In this document: positions 42,094-50,727 of the stretch, piece by piece
Layout: each line of letters opens with the position of its first letter
Position numbering within the stretch: the first letter of the stretch is position 1
NCBI GenBank assembly: GCA_934725575.1
Contig: CAKVCK010000016.1
Location: 22,926-86,925 of the forward strand
Reading direction: 5' to 3'
DNA: 64,000 nucleotides
Source of the DNA: an uncultured Bacteroidales bacterium
GTDB lineage: Bacteria; Bacteroidota; Bacteroidia; Bacteroidales; UBA932
The notes under the pieces: model-generated
Seen by the model: the letters and a program-made list of their open reading frames with translations, nothing else
Databases searched by the model: none
Told to the model about the DNA's origin: nothing
Position numbers and translations under genes: made by a program

Positions 42094-43308
42094 TTAAGAA
42101 GTACGACGGAAAAGAAGCGAGCTGTCGCCGTAGCTTAGAAACCGGAAACCGTGCCCGAGAGCATAGTCGTAGATGGTCTTCCAGTCACCACCGACAAACG
42201 CCGAAATCAGCAGTATCAGAGTGCTTTCCGGTTGGTGGAAATTTGTTATCAGAAGGTCGACAAGCCTGAAACGGAAGCCTGGCACAATGATGATTCTTGT
42301 GCCAACCTTGAGTTCATTCAGCCCATTATTCTCCAAATAGGTGATGATGGCATCCAAAGACTCTTCCAATGAATAGGAATATTCACGCTCATAAGGAGCC
42401 CACTGGCCAACATCTTCCGGTTTGCCTTTCTCGATGCAGCTAACTCCGACATAGTACAGCGACTCAAGAGTGCGGACGGAGGTAGTTCCGACCGCTATCA
42501 GCTTGCCTTTATTGGCCCGGATGCGCTTGAGAAGGTCAAGAGTGACCACAAACGGCTCCCTGTGCATCGGATGATCAGCCACATCAGAACTTTTTACCGG
42601 AAGAAAAGTACCGGCACCCACGTGAAGGCAGACATTCTCACAGTCAATGCCCCTCGCGGCTATATTGTCCAAGACAGACTGCGTGAAATGCAGTCCGGCC
42701 GTAGGAGCGGCCACAGAGCCGCGGATATGAGCGTACAGGGTTTGATAACGTTCTGTGTCAATCGATTCCGTCTCACGATTGAGATACGGAGGAATCGGGA
42801 CAGTACCGCAAAGTTCCAGCACTCTGGAGAAAGGGATTCCGCCATCCCAAAAAAACTCCACGATTCCCGTCTCGCCGTTACGCTCGACAAGGATGGCTTT
42901 CAATCCCATCGCGGAGATAGCCTCATCACTATCAGGGTTATACAAGGAAAGAACGTCATTCTTCCAACGCTTAGCGTTCCCGATCACGCATTTCCAACGA
43001 CAACGCTCCGTCGCTGCGAAAGCGGTGTTATATTCAGGAGGATTGACAGGCTCAAGGCAGAAAATCTCGATGTGCGCGCCGGTCTCACGCTGAAAATGAA
43101 GTCTGGCGGGCACAACCTTGGTGTCATTGAATATCATAAGAGAGCCTGAAGGCAAGAGAGAGGGAATATCCTTGAATATATACTCGCTGACATTGCCGTT
43201 CTCATAGCGCAGAAGCTTTGAGGCATCCCGTTCCGCAAGCGGATATTTCGCGATCCGCTCGTCAGGAAGTGGGTAGTTGTAGTCCTCAATTTTTATTGAA
43301 GGTATCAT
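42094..43308 (-). CDS. queA: tRNA preQ1(34) S-adenosylmethionine ribosyltransferase-isomerase
   Basis: Transfers and isomerises the ribosyl group of SAM onto preQ1-modified tRNA to form epoxyqueuosine. The 404-residue protein starts with the family-typical DYNYPLPDERIAKYPLAERDASKLL, has LMIFNDTKVVPARL, PTAGLHFT, CLHVGAGTFLPVK and the C-terminal TNFHQPESTLILLISAFVGGDWKTIYDYA. Length is slightly above the E. coli enzyme (356) because of an insertion around 80-130. Other queuosine genes are not in the window. Confidence 0.96.
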   Translation of the reverse strand: MIPSIKIEDYNYPLPDERIAKYPLAERDASKLLRYENGNVSEYIFKDIPSLLPSGSLMIFNDTKVVPARLHFQRETGAHIEIFCLEPVNPPEYNTAFAATERCRWKCVIGNAKRWKNDVLSLYNPDSDEAISAMGLKAILVERNGETGIVEFFWDGGIPFSRVLELCGTVPIPPYLNRETESIDTERYQTLYAHIRGSVAAPTAGLHFTQSVLDNIAARGIDCENVCLHVGAGTFLPVKSSDVADHPMHREPFVVTLDLLKRIRANKGKLIAVGTTSVRTLESLYYVGVSCIEKGKPEDVGQWAPYEREYSYSLEESLDAIITYLENNGLNELKVGTRIIIVPGFRFRLVDLLITNFHQPESTLILLISAFVGGDWKTIYDYALGHGFRFLSYGDSSLLFRRTS

Positions 43309-43333
43309 CTCGTTGAGATTTTAAAATTCCATA

Positions 43334-43341
43334 CAAAGTTA
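43334..43341 (-). promoter_or_regulatory. Candidate -7 box of queA
   Basis: CAAAGTTA reads TAACTTTG (TAnnTTTG) toward queA, 26 bp before its ATG. Confidence 0.45.
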
Positions 43342-43430
43342 ACCTAAGTATAAGAAATATCAAATTCTCGGAGAAGTCACATTTCTAAACATTTTAACAG
43401 CAAAAATAGGTTTACAGAACTCAAAGTGTT

Positions 43431-43481
43431 ATTTACTTTTGTAAATATAACCAGTAAGGGTGAAACAAATTACTTTTGTGC
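43431..43481. promoter_or_regulatory. Distal pair of operator-like motifs
   Basis: ATTTAC-TTTT-GTAAAT (43431-43446) is a perfect 6+6 palindrome. A related ACTTTTGTGC lies at 43472-43481. They share the ACTTTTGT core with sites next to the XRE gene start. Confidence 0.5.
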
Positions 43482-43716
43482 AATAAGGAATAGTAATCAA
43501 CATAGGTTATTGTTTGCAATATATTGATTATCTGATTATTTATTGAATTTTAATGAAATTCACATATAGGTATTGAGTGTAAATTCGGGATTTAATTGTT
43601 AGTTTACAGTAATTCTCTATATAAATACAAGAATATTTATATTCTTTATCAATTAGTTATATTCACTCATTGAAATTTATTTCTAATTAAGTTACGTATT
43701 ATATGTATTCCATTTC

Positions 43717-43791
43717 ACTTTTGTAACAATCATCTTTCAGTTGATTTTTACAATTTATTATGTTATTTTTGTAAACAAATCACTTTTGTAA
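43717..43791. promoter_or_regulatory. Proximal operator-like motifs and promoter of the XRE gene
   Basis: ACTTTTGTAA occurs at 43717-43726 and again at 43782-43791, where its last base is the first base of the ATG. Between them a TTG (43741-43743) and TATTTTTG (43764-43771), 20 bp apart, make a good -33/-7 promoter. A repressor bound at these copies would bracket the promoter. Confidence 0.55.
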
Positions 43792-44237
43792 TGAACAATA
43801 GATTGCAGCGATTTTTGGATGCCGAGAATATCACACAGTCGCAGCTAGCGGAAAGATTAGGTGTGGCCAAGGCCAGCATATCACATATTCTTGCGGGAAG
43901 GAACAAGCCGGGGTTTGATTTCATACAAAGTATGGCGCAAAACTATCCCGATCTGAATCTGGATTGGCTGATCGCAGGAAAAGGCAAGATGTACAAAAGT
44001 CAGAACTCCCCTCAGACTCCACAACTCTCTGAGGAGCCGCGATTGTCGGCCAAAGACAAGGACTGCGGCCGATTATTCGATTCTCAGGAGCCAGATTTGT
44101 TCCCAAAAGAGCCGGAAACAATTGAAAATAAGCCTCAAACAGAGCAAGTCTCCCCTGCCGAATCCAAACCCGACACGCCAAGGATCACAAAGATTCTGGT
44201 TTTCTATGACAACGGGACGTTCAAGGAGATCGATTGA
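43791..44237 (+). CDS. XRE-family helix-turn-helix transcriptional regulator
   Basis: The 148-residue protein has a phage-repressor-type HTH near residues 8-60 (ITQSQLAERLGVAKASISHILAGRNKPGFDF) followed by LNLDWLIAGKGKMYK, a block common to small Bacteroidota regulators. The middle is a low-complexity Pro/Glu/Ser/Gln linker (about 70-130), and the end is a short conserved-looking ITKILVFYDNGTFKEID. No peptidase or sensor domain is visible. The unusual repeat-rich region upstream and a motif overlapping the start codon suggest autoregulation. pyrD follows 106 bp later with its own promoter box. Confidence 0.88.
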   Translation: MNNRLQRFLDAENITQSQLAERLGVAKASISHILAGRNKPGFDFIQSMAQNYPDLNLDWLIAGKGKMYKSQNSPQTPQLSEEPRLSAKDKDCGRLFDSQEPDLFPKEPETIENKPQTEQVSPAESKPDTPRITKILVFYDNGTFKEID

Positions 44238-44274
44238 AGGAATGTTTGAGAAGAAAAGCCTTCTGTGTTCTGCT

Positions 44275-44322
44275 GATTTTGTCTAAATTTGTTGTCACAA
44301 AATCTTGGTGCGGAAAACCAAG
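44275..44322 (+). promoter_or_regulatory. pyrD -7 box inside an inverted repeat, followed by a leader hairpin
   Basis: TAAATTTG (44284-44291) lies between the arms of a perfect 8-bp inverted repeat, GATTTTGT (44275-44282) and ACAAAATC (44297-44304). The next bases form a second hairpin, CTTGGT (44304-44309) with ACCAAG (44317-44322), in the leader. No T-run follows. Confidence 0.5.
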
Positions 44323-44343
44323 GTAAGTGACAGATAAACATCA

Positions 44344-45396
44344 ATGAATATGTACAGACAACTCATCAGGCCGATTTTGTTCAAATTCTCGCCGGAAACG
44401 GCGCATAATCTTACCTTCAAAGGACTCGGACTTCTGCGGCGGATTCCTTTCGCAGGAAAACTGATGAAGTTGATTTACAGTCACAAGACACCTTCGCTGT
44501 CAAGAAACGTGTTCGGGATCAATTTCCCGTCTCCTGTCGGCCTTGCCGCTGGTCTGGACAAGAACGGAGAGCTTTACAATGAACTGTCTTGGTTCGGATT
44601 CTCGTTCATCGAGATCGGTTCCCTGACTCCGGAGGCGCAGCCGGGCAATCCCAAGCCTCGCCTGTTCAGGCTACCGCAGGACAACGCGATCATCAACAGG
44701 ATGGGAATCAACAACAAAGGAATCCAGAACGCGATCAGACATATTCAAAAGGATCCGCCTAAGACGATCATAGCGGCAAGCATAGCCAAGAACAGCACAA
44801 GCGCTTCCGACGAGGACACCATAGCCGACTACAAGAAGGCGTTCTCGTATATGTACGACTTCGTTGATATGTTCACGATAAATGTCTCCTGCCCAAATGT
44901 TCACGGCCTGCAGAATCTTCAGGACGTGTCGTACCTGTCGGATATTCTTGATCCGCTGCTGGATTTAAGGATATGCTATGATGCCTACAAGCCGATTCTG
45001 GTCAAGGTCTCTCCTGACATTCCGACAGAGGAACTAGACGAAATCCTGAAATATTGTATGCAATCCGGAATCGACGGAATCGTGGCCGGAAACACGACCA
45101 GATCCCGTGATGGGCTTACGACAAACAAGGATCGAATAGAGAAAATCGGCAACGGGGGACTCTCCGGGGCTCCTTTGTACAAGAAAAGCCTCGCTATGGT
45201 CAAGCATATTCATCAGTTCACGTCCGGGAGGCTGCCTGTAGTGGGGGTCGGTGGAATAATGTCGCCGGAGCAGGCCAAGGAAATGCTGGATGCCGGGGCG
45301 AGTCTGATCGAGATCTACACCGGCTTCATTTACGAAGGGCCTTCAATTGTAAAGAAGATCAACAAATACCTTGAAAACAACAGTTTGACAAAATAG
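44344..45396 (+). CDS. pyrD: Dihydroorotate dehydrogenase, quinone-dependent (class 2)
   Basis: Membrane-associated FMN enzyme oxidising dihydroorotate to orotate with quinone. The 350-residue protein has the class 2 N-terminal amphipathic extension (MYRQLIRPILFKFSPETAHNLTF), PVGLAAGLDKNGE, FIEIGSLTPEAQPGNPKPR, the class 2 active-site serine in FTINVSCPN, and VGVGGIMSPEQAKEMLDAGASLIEIYTGF. Two ATGs (44344 and 44350) are possible; the second is in the AATATG context seen at many starts here. cinA follows after 9 bp. Confidence 0.96.
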   Translation: MNMYRQLIRPILFKFSPETAHNLTFKGLGLLRRIPFAGKLMKLIYSHKTPSLSRNVFGINFPSPVGLAAGLDKNGELYNELSWFGFSFIEIGSLTPEAQPGNPKPRLFRLPQDNAIINRMGINNKGIQNAIRHIQKDPPKTIIAASIAKNSTSASDEDTIADYKKAFSYMYDFVDMFTINVSCPNVHGLQNLQDVSYLSDILDPLLDLRICYDAYKPILVKVSPDIPTEELDEILKYCMQSGIDGIVAGNTTRSRDGLTTNKDRIEKIGNGGLSGAPLYKKSLAMVKHIHQFTSGRLPVVGVGGIMSPEQAKEMLDAGASLIEIYTGFIYEGPSIVKKINKYLENNSLTK

Positions 45397-45405
45397 AATC
45401 TGAAT

Positions 45406-46674
45406 ATGGCAAACGCATCGATCTGCACTATCGGCGACGAGATTCTGATCGGCCAGATAGTGGACACCAATTCCTCGCATATTTCCCGGGCACTTGAGGA
45501 GATTGGCGTGAAAGTCACCAGAATGATATCTTTCGGGGATGACCACGACGAGATCATCAGTAATCTAACAAACGAACTCACTCACAACGAGATAGTCATA
45601 ACGACCGGAGGTCTTGGTCCAACCAAGGACGACATCACGAAAGCGGCTTTGGCGGAGATTTCCGGAAGCAAAGGTTATGTGATCAACGAGGGACAGCTCA
45701 AAATGGTCCACGAAATCCTTCACGCAAGAGGACTTGATGTTCTGGACATCAACAAGGCTCAGGCGCTCGTCCCGGACACTTGCGAAGTGATTGTCAACCA
45801 CCTCGGCACGGCGCCGATTATGGTGTTCCGCTTCCCTAAGGAAAGATTCGGACATCAGGCCTCTCTCTATGCCCTGCCAGGCGTTCCGTTTGAGGCGGTC
45901 GGGGCGATTCCTGATGTGATCAAGGACGTTAAGGAGCACAACCCACTTACGGACATATTCCATAAGTGCGTGATGGTCTTCGGGTTGGCTGAATCCGCGC
46001 TTTCCAAGGAAATTGAGTCTTGGGAGGACAGCCTGCCGGAGGATATGCACCTTGCCTACCTGCCTAATCCTTTGACAGGAGTCCGTCTCAGGCTTTCAAT
46101 TTACGGTGGAGACAAGGATGAGGAGGAAAGGCGCATTGATGAGCAATTCGCGCTTCTTAGGCCGATTTTGGGTGACAAGATATATTCCTACAAGGATGAC
46201 ACGCTGGAGAACGCAGTCGGAGCCTTGTTCCGTGGCTCAGGGATGACCCTCAGCGCGGCCGAGTCCTGCACCGGAGGCAAGATTTCCTCCTTGATCACCT
46301 CTGTTCCCGGGGCTTCTGAATATTACCTCGGCTCCGTCACATCCTACGCCATCCCAGTCAAGGAAAAAGTCCTTGGAGTTCCGGAGGCCACAATCAATGA
46401 ATATGGAGTTGTAAGTTCCGAAGTGGCGGCGGCGATGGCTGAAGGGACCAGAAATTTGACCGGGAGCACTTATGCTGTCTCGACCACAGGATTGGCAGGG
46501 CCCGGAGGCGATGAGCATAATCCAGTAGGCACTGTATGGATCGGAATCGCAGGCCCCAACGGGACGAAAACCGTCAAAAAGGTCTATAAGAACGACAGGA
46601 AAAGGAATATTGAGAGATTCGCGGCGGCCGCGCTCGATGAACTCAGGTTATTTATGCTCCACGACCGCAAATAA
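45406..46674 (+). CDS. cinA: CinA family protein (MoCF-like domain plus NMN deamidase)
   Basis: Two-domain protein of pyridine nucleotide salvage. The N-terminal molybdopterin-binding-like domain (1-170) has ICTIGDEILIGQIVDTNSS and ITTGGLGPTKDD; the C-terminal NMN deamidase domain (about 265-420) has LSAAESCTGGKISSLITSVPGAS, with its serine/lysine centre, and STTGLAGPGG with NPVGTVWIG. The 422-residue length is full for the family. It follows pyrD by 9 bp and ends before a strong hairpin. Confidence 0.94.
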   Translation: MANASICTIGDEILIGQIVDTNSSHISRALEEIGVKVTRMISFGDDHDEIISNLTNELTHNEIVITTGGLGPTKDDITKAALAEISGSKGYVINEGQLKMVHEILHARGLDVLDINKAQALVPDTCEVIVNHLGTAPIMVFRFPKERFGHQASLYALPGVPFEAVGAIPDVIKDVKEHNPLTDIFHKCVMVFGLAESALSKEIESWEDSLPEDMHLAYLPNPLTGVRLRLSIYGGDKDEEERRIDEQFALLRPILGDKIYSYKDDTLENAVGALFRGSGMTLSAAESCTGGKISSLITSVPGASEYYLGSVTSYAIPVKEKVLGVPEATINEYGVVSSEVAAAMAEGTRNLTGSTYAVSTTGLAGPGGDEHNPVGTVWIGIAGPNGTKTVKKVYKNDRKRNIERFAAAALDELRLFMLHDRK

Positions 46675-46686
46675 TTGAAAATAAAC

Positions 46687-46731
46687 AGCGGTAACAAATT
46701 TGTTTATCAAGCAAACATTTTTGTTACCGCT
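46687..46731. terminator. Hairpin terminator between cinA and the dipeptidase gene
   Basis: AGCGGTAACAAA (46687-46698) and TTTGTTACCGCT (46720-46731) form a perfect 12-bp stem; inside it TGTTT (46701-46705) pairs with AAACA (46713-46717). It is in the convergent gap and could serve both genes. Confidence 0.65.
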
Positions 46732-46752
46732 ATTATTATGGCTATTTGTAGG

Positions 46753-47835
46753 CTATTTGGCAGTCAAAGAGGTCACGTCATTGAACACTCTTAGGAAATT
46801 CTTGCCAGCGACCTTCTCTATCTGATCATCGGTATAGCCACGGCGTGACATCTCGTCAAAGATCACTCCGATTTTTGAGATGTTCTCAAGTCCGGCTGGA
46901 GTAACCTCGATGCCGTCGAAGTCGGTTCCGATTCCGACACTGTCTATACCCGCCACCTTAACGGCGTGGTCGATGTGATCCACGACATCCTTATAGGAAG
47001 GTCTTGGCAAAGCGGCGAACTCATCCAGCACAGCGTTCCAAGCGGCGACTTTTTCCGGATTCAACGGATCATTGATCCAATCCTGCTCGGTCCAGCTCTT
47101 GGACTCCAGTCCGGAATCCGCCAGAGTCTTAGCGAAAGCATCCGAAAGAAATACAGGATAGAAATTGATTTGGATCACGCCGCCCTTGTCAGCAAGCGCG
47201 CGCAGCATCTCATCGGACATATTCCTTCTATGGTGCGCCAAAGCGCGGCAGCAGGAATGGGTGGAGACGATAGGAGCTCGGGAATATTCAAGGACATCGT
47301 AGAATGTCTCATCCGAGGCATGAGCGACATCGACGATCATTCCGAGACGGTTCATTTCAGCGACCACTTCCCTGCCGAACGGGCTCAATCCGTGCCATCG
47401 CTGTCCCTGAGCGGCAGAGTCCGCTATTTCATTGTCACCGTTATGGGTCAAGGTTATGTACCGAACCCCAAGCTTATGAAAAACCCTGAGCAAAGAGAGC
47501 GACTTTTGGATCGGAGCACCGTTCTCCATACCAATGAATATGGAAATGAGCCCTTTAGCCTTATTCCTCAGAGCGTCATCCGGTGAGAATGCAAGTGAGG
47601 CGGTCCCGGAATTTGCTTCAACGGCATCGTAGATCCGGCCGATCATTTCCAGAGCGTAGCGTGTGGCCGCGTCAGGTTGCAGGTCAGCTGATGTGTATAA
47701 GGCAAAAAAGGAGGCGTCGACTCCCCCCGCCTTCAGTTTCGGCAGGTCAACGTGCCCCCTTTCGTTATCTTTCCCAATGTCACGCCCCCGCATAATCATA
47801 GTCGGGGTATCGCAATGAGAATCAAGGATAAACAT
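46753..47835 (-). CDS. Membrane dipeptidase (peptidase M19, renal dipeptidase family)
   Basis: Zinc dipeptidase of the amidohydrolase barrel fold. The 360-residue protein has the metal ligands HxD in LDSHCDTP (residues 7-9), a bridging Glu in FIGMENGAPI, DVAHASDETF and STHSCCRALAHHRRN, then VGIGTDFDGIE near the end. No signal peptide is present, so it is probably cytosolic. Substrates include dipeptides with D-residues. The start overlaps the stop of the DUF2807 gene by one base. Confidence 0.93.
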   Translation of the reverse strand: MFILDSHCDTPTMIMRGRDIGKDNERGHVDLPKLKAGGVDASFFALYTSADLQPDAATRYALEMIGRIYDAVEANSGTASLAFSPDDALRNKAKGLISIFIGMENGAPIQKSLSLLRVFHKLGVRYITLTHNGDNEIADSAAQGQRWHGLSPFGREVVAEMNRLGMIVDVAHASDETFYDVLEYSRAPIVSTHSCCRALAHHRRNMSDEMLRALADKGGVIQINFYPVFLSDAFAKTLADSGLESKSWTEQDWINDPLNPEKVAAWNAVLDEFAALPRPSYKDVVDHIDHAVKVAGIDSVGIGTDFDGIEVTPAGLENISKIGVIFDEMSRRGYTDDQIEKVAGKNFLRVFNDVTSLTAK

Positions 47836-48743
47836 TATTTACGAGTGACGGTGGAATTCTTAATCTGGACAATCTTGATTGCAGGGTCGCCGGCATAGTT
47901 GACAGTCGCACCTTTCTCAAGATCCAATTCAAGAGTCTTGCCCGGAGTGACGTTAAGCTCCGCACCATCGAGAGACACTTCAACCGTGTTCACATTGAGA
48001 GATGAAGCGTCAATTTTGGAGGAATTACCCTTACCGGAGACCTTCAATGATTCAGCCTTGCCTGACAGTGAGAGATTCGCGCTTCCTCCTGTCGTCACCG
48101 AAGCCTTGGAAGCCTCTCCGTTGATTGTCAATGTCGCAGAGCCGGCATTGTTGACTTCAAGACTCTTGGCGGTATATTCAAGAACAACAACACCGTTCCC
48201 GTCACCGTTTACAGTGACATCATCAGCCTTGATGTGAATGGATGAAAGCTTAGCCTTCTTGGTGACATTGATATTCGCGGACTCGGCGTTCACTGTAAGG
48301 TTCGAGATGCTGGAATTGTCCTTAAGATCGAGCTTGAACTTGCCGGAATTAAGATCCGTTCTTGCGATGAATGTGCTATTGTCTGCCAATGAAAGCGAAT
48401 TGAGAACAGGCATATAAACAATCACTTCAAGTGTAGGGTCGGCACTGTTCTTTCCCTTCAACTGTTTCTTGACTTCCTTCGGAATAGCTTTTTCGTCAAG
48501 ACCGATGTAAAGGGTCCTGGCTTTGACATAACATTGAACATAACTCTCAAGAGCGTCATCCACTGTTGCGGATGTCTTGTAGTTCTCGCTCTCAACCATC
48601 GTCACCTTGAATCCGTTTGAAACGGAAACAGCGTCAAACTCTGAGTACTCGTGCTCGATTGTTCTGGTCTGTGCCAGACAGAAAGCAGCTGAAGCCAAAG
48701 TCAAAGCAGCCGCAGCCACTACCTTGTTAATCAATAGTTTCAT
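47835..48743 (-). CDS. Secreted DUF2807 (GIN/auto-transporter-adhesin head) protein
   Basis: The 302-residue protein has a signal peptide (about 1-24, ending FCLAQ) and a right-handed beta-solenoid-like body of short repeats with NG, SA and GS turns (LSLADNSTFIART, KLDLKDNSSISNLTVNAESANINV, LTINGEASKASVTTGGSANLSLSGKAES). This is the DUF2807 pattern, usually starting with EFDAVSVSNGFKVTM as here. It is probably periplasmic or at the cell surface; function unknown. It lies 18 bp after the ABC-F gene and overlaps the dipeptidase gene. Confidence 0.87.
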   Translation of the reverse strand: MKLLINKVVAAAALTLASAAFCLAQTRTIEHEYSEFDAVSVSNGFKVTMVESENYKTSATVDDALESYVQCYVKARTLYIGLDEKAIPKEVKKQLKGKNSADPTLEVIVYMPVLNSLSLADNSTFIARTDLNSGKFKLDLKDNSSISNLTVNAESANINVTKKAKLSSIHIKADDVTVNGDGNGVVVLEYTAKSLEVNNAGSATLTINGEASKASVTTGGSANLSLSGKAESLKVSGKGNSSKIDASSLNVNTVEVSLDGAELNVTPGKTLELDLEKGATVNYAGDPAIKIVQIKNSTVTRK

Positions 48744-48761
48744 AATGATATTAATTAAAAC

Positions 48762-50726
48762 CTAACTATCTAATTTCTCCATTAGGGACTCCCATTCAGC
48801 GGTCTTATGATCAAGCTCACGCTTGTCCTCAAGATAACTTCTGGTCAGTTCCATTATGTCATCGCCGGCTCCAGGATTGGAGAGAACTTTCTCAATATCC
48901 TTCATTCTCGCCTCGATTTTCCCAATTTCTAATTCCAGGAAATCAACACGATGCTTGATCCTGCGTATTTCTTTGGAATCACTACGCCTTTGCTCGAATT
49001 CCTTCTGGGCCTGTTCCTTTTTAATACAAGCGTCATCCTTGGAGACGGTGGCATTTTTTTCCACGGCAACGTTGGCGGAGGATGTGGAAAAACGCCTCTC
49101 CAATTCCTGAAGATTCTCTATCTTTCTCTTTTCCAAGAACTCGCTCACGCTTCCGATATGCTCCTTGACCCGTCCGTCACGGAACTCATACATCTTGTCA
49201 ACCAAGCCTTCAAGGAAATCACGGTCGTGGGAAACCACAATCAGCGTGCCATCATATGCCTTCAGAGCCTGTTTGAGAATATCCTTGGACTTGATGTCCA
49301 TATGGTTGGTCGGCTCATCCAATGCAAGCACGTTGTATGGCTGGAGCATAAACTTGGCCATTCCAAGCCTTGCGCGCTCGCCGCCTGACAGGACACTTAC
49401 CTTTTTGTCGATGTCCTCGCCACGGAACAGGAACTGAGCCAGAATGTCACGAAGCTTGTTCCTGACATCTCCGACCGCGATGTTGTCAAGGGTCTCCCAC
49501 ACGGTAAGATTACGGTCAAGGATGTCCTCCTGATTCTGAGCGTAATAACCAATAGAGACATTGTAGCCAGTCTTGGCCTCTCCGCTGATAGGCTGCAACT
49601 CCCCCATTATCACACGCATAAGCGTGGTCTTACCCTCACCGTTGCGTCCGATCAATGCGACCTTTTCTCCCCTTCTGACCTCTATGTCGGCATTCCTGAA
49701 TACAACCTTCTCCGGATATCCTACTGTCAGATCCTTACCTTGGAAGACAATGTCTCCCGAACGCGGAGCCGGCGGGAACTTAACCGTCAAAGTGACGTTG
49801 TCCGTCTCGTCAATCTCCACTCTTTCAAGCTTTTCAAGCTGTTTGATCCGGGACTGGACCTGATTGGACTTCGTAGGCTTGTAGCGGAAACGGTTGATGA
49901 AATCCTCCGTCTTCTCTATCATCTTCTGCTGGTTCTCGTAAGCCGCCACCTGCTGCGCAAGCCTTTCCTTCCGCAACTCGACATATTTGCTGTAAGGAAC
50001 CTTATAGTCGTGAATATGTCCGAGCATAATCTCGACGGTACGGTTTGTGACTGTGTCAAGGAACTTCCTGTCGTGGGAAACCAGCAACAACGAACCACGA
50101 TGTCCCTTAAGGTAATCCTCCAGCCATTCAATAGACTCTATGTCAAGATGATTCGTAGGCTCGTCCAGAAGCAGTACATCCGGCTCGGACAACAGGATCT
50201 TTGCAAGTTCTATGCGCATATTCCAACCTTGGCTGAAGGTCTCGGTCTTCCGCCCGAAATCCTCGTCTTTGAAGCCAAGGCCAAGAAGTGTCTTTTGAGC
50301 CAAAACCTCAGGAGGCTCCGACTGACTCATCGCCATCACGTCAGTCAGATCGTTGAGACGATTGATCAATGACATATAAGCCTCTGACTCATAGTCAGTC
50401 CGTTCTGCCAACTGTGCGTTGATGCCGTCAAGTTCCGCCTGTATTTCGGTGATATGGTCAAAAGCGGTCAATGTCTCCTCCATCACAGTCCTTCCCTTGT
50501 GATGCTCCATTATCTGAGGCAAGTAGCCGATGCGCAGATCGTTCGGCTTGTCTATGCTTCCTGAGGTAGGAGACTGAAGCCCGCAGATGAGTTTCATAAT
50601 CGTGGACTTACCGGCTCCGTTCTTGCCGACAAGGCCGATCTTGTCCTTCTCACTTATGTGGAAGTCTATGCTGTCAAGTAAGGTGTAGCCACCATAGGCT
50701 ACCGTCAAGCCATTTATAGATATCAC
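48762..50726 (-). CDS. ABC-F family ATPase (ribosome-associated)
   Basis: Soluble protein of 654 residues with two ABC domains and no membrane part. The first has GKNGAGKST (35-43) and LLLDEPTNHLD, with a degenerate signature (FSQGWNMR in place of SGGxxxR); the second has GRNGEGKTT, LSGGERARLGMAKF and LALDEPTNHMD. Between them lies the basic linker (VQSRIKQLEKLERVEID). A C-terminal coiled coil (about 555-650) follows, as in Uup/YdiF-type members. ABC-F proteins act on the ribosomal E site to relieve stalls, and some give antibiotic resistance; nothing here points to resistance. Located 1 bp after tatC. Confidence 0.93.
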   Translation of the reverse strand: MISINGLTVAYGGYTLLDSIDFHISEKDKIGLVGKNGAGKSTIMKLICGLQSPTSGSIDKPNDLRIGYLPQIMEHHKGRTVMEETLTAFDHITEIQAELDGINAQLAERTDYESEAYMSLINRLNDLTDVMAMSQSEPPEVLAQKTLLGLGFKDEDFGRKTETFSQGWNMRIELAKILLSEPDVLLLDEPTNHLDIESIEWLEDYLKGHRGSLLLVSHDRKFLDTVTNRTVEIMLGHIHDYKVPYSKYVELRKERLAQQVAAYENQQKMIEKTEDFINRFRYKPTKSNQVQSRIKQLEKLERVEIDETDNVTLTVKFPPAPRSGDIVFQGKDLTVGYPEKVVFRNADIEVRRGEKVALIGRNGEGKTTLMRVIMGELQPISGEAKTGYNVSIGYYAQNQEDILDRNLTVWETLDNIAVGDVRNKLRDILAQFLFRGEDIDKKVSVLSGGERARLGMAKFMLQPYNVLALDEPTNHMDIKSKDILKQALKAYDGTLIVVSHDRDFLEGLVDKMYEFRDGRVKEHIGSVSEFLEKRKIENLQELERRFSTSSANVAVEKNATVSKDDACIKKEQAQKEFEQRRSDSKEIRRIKHRVDFLELEIGKIEARMKDIEKVLSNPGAGDDIMELTRSYLEDKRELDHKTAEWESLMEKLDS

Positions 50727-50727
50727 T

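Larger units (their letters stand above)
43309..43790. other. AT-rich regulatory region between queA and the XRE regulator
   Basis: This 482-bp gap is far more AT-rich than anything around it and holds no gene. It carries a queA -7 box (43334-43341), four copies of an ACTTTTGTAA-like motif, a palindrome AAGAATA-TTTA-TATTCTT (43629-43646) and the XRE promoter (43741-43771). I saw no DnaA boxes. Confidence 0.7.

Noticed and set aside
43309..43790. Replication origin or phage attachment site in the AT-rich gap
   Set aside because: No DnaA boxes, no direct repeats of attachment-site length, no integrase or tRNA nearby.
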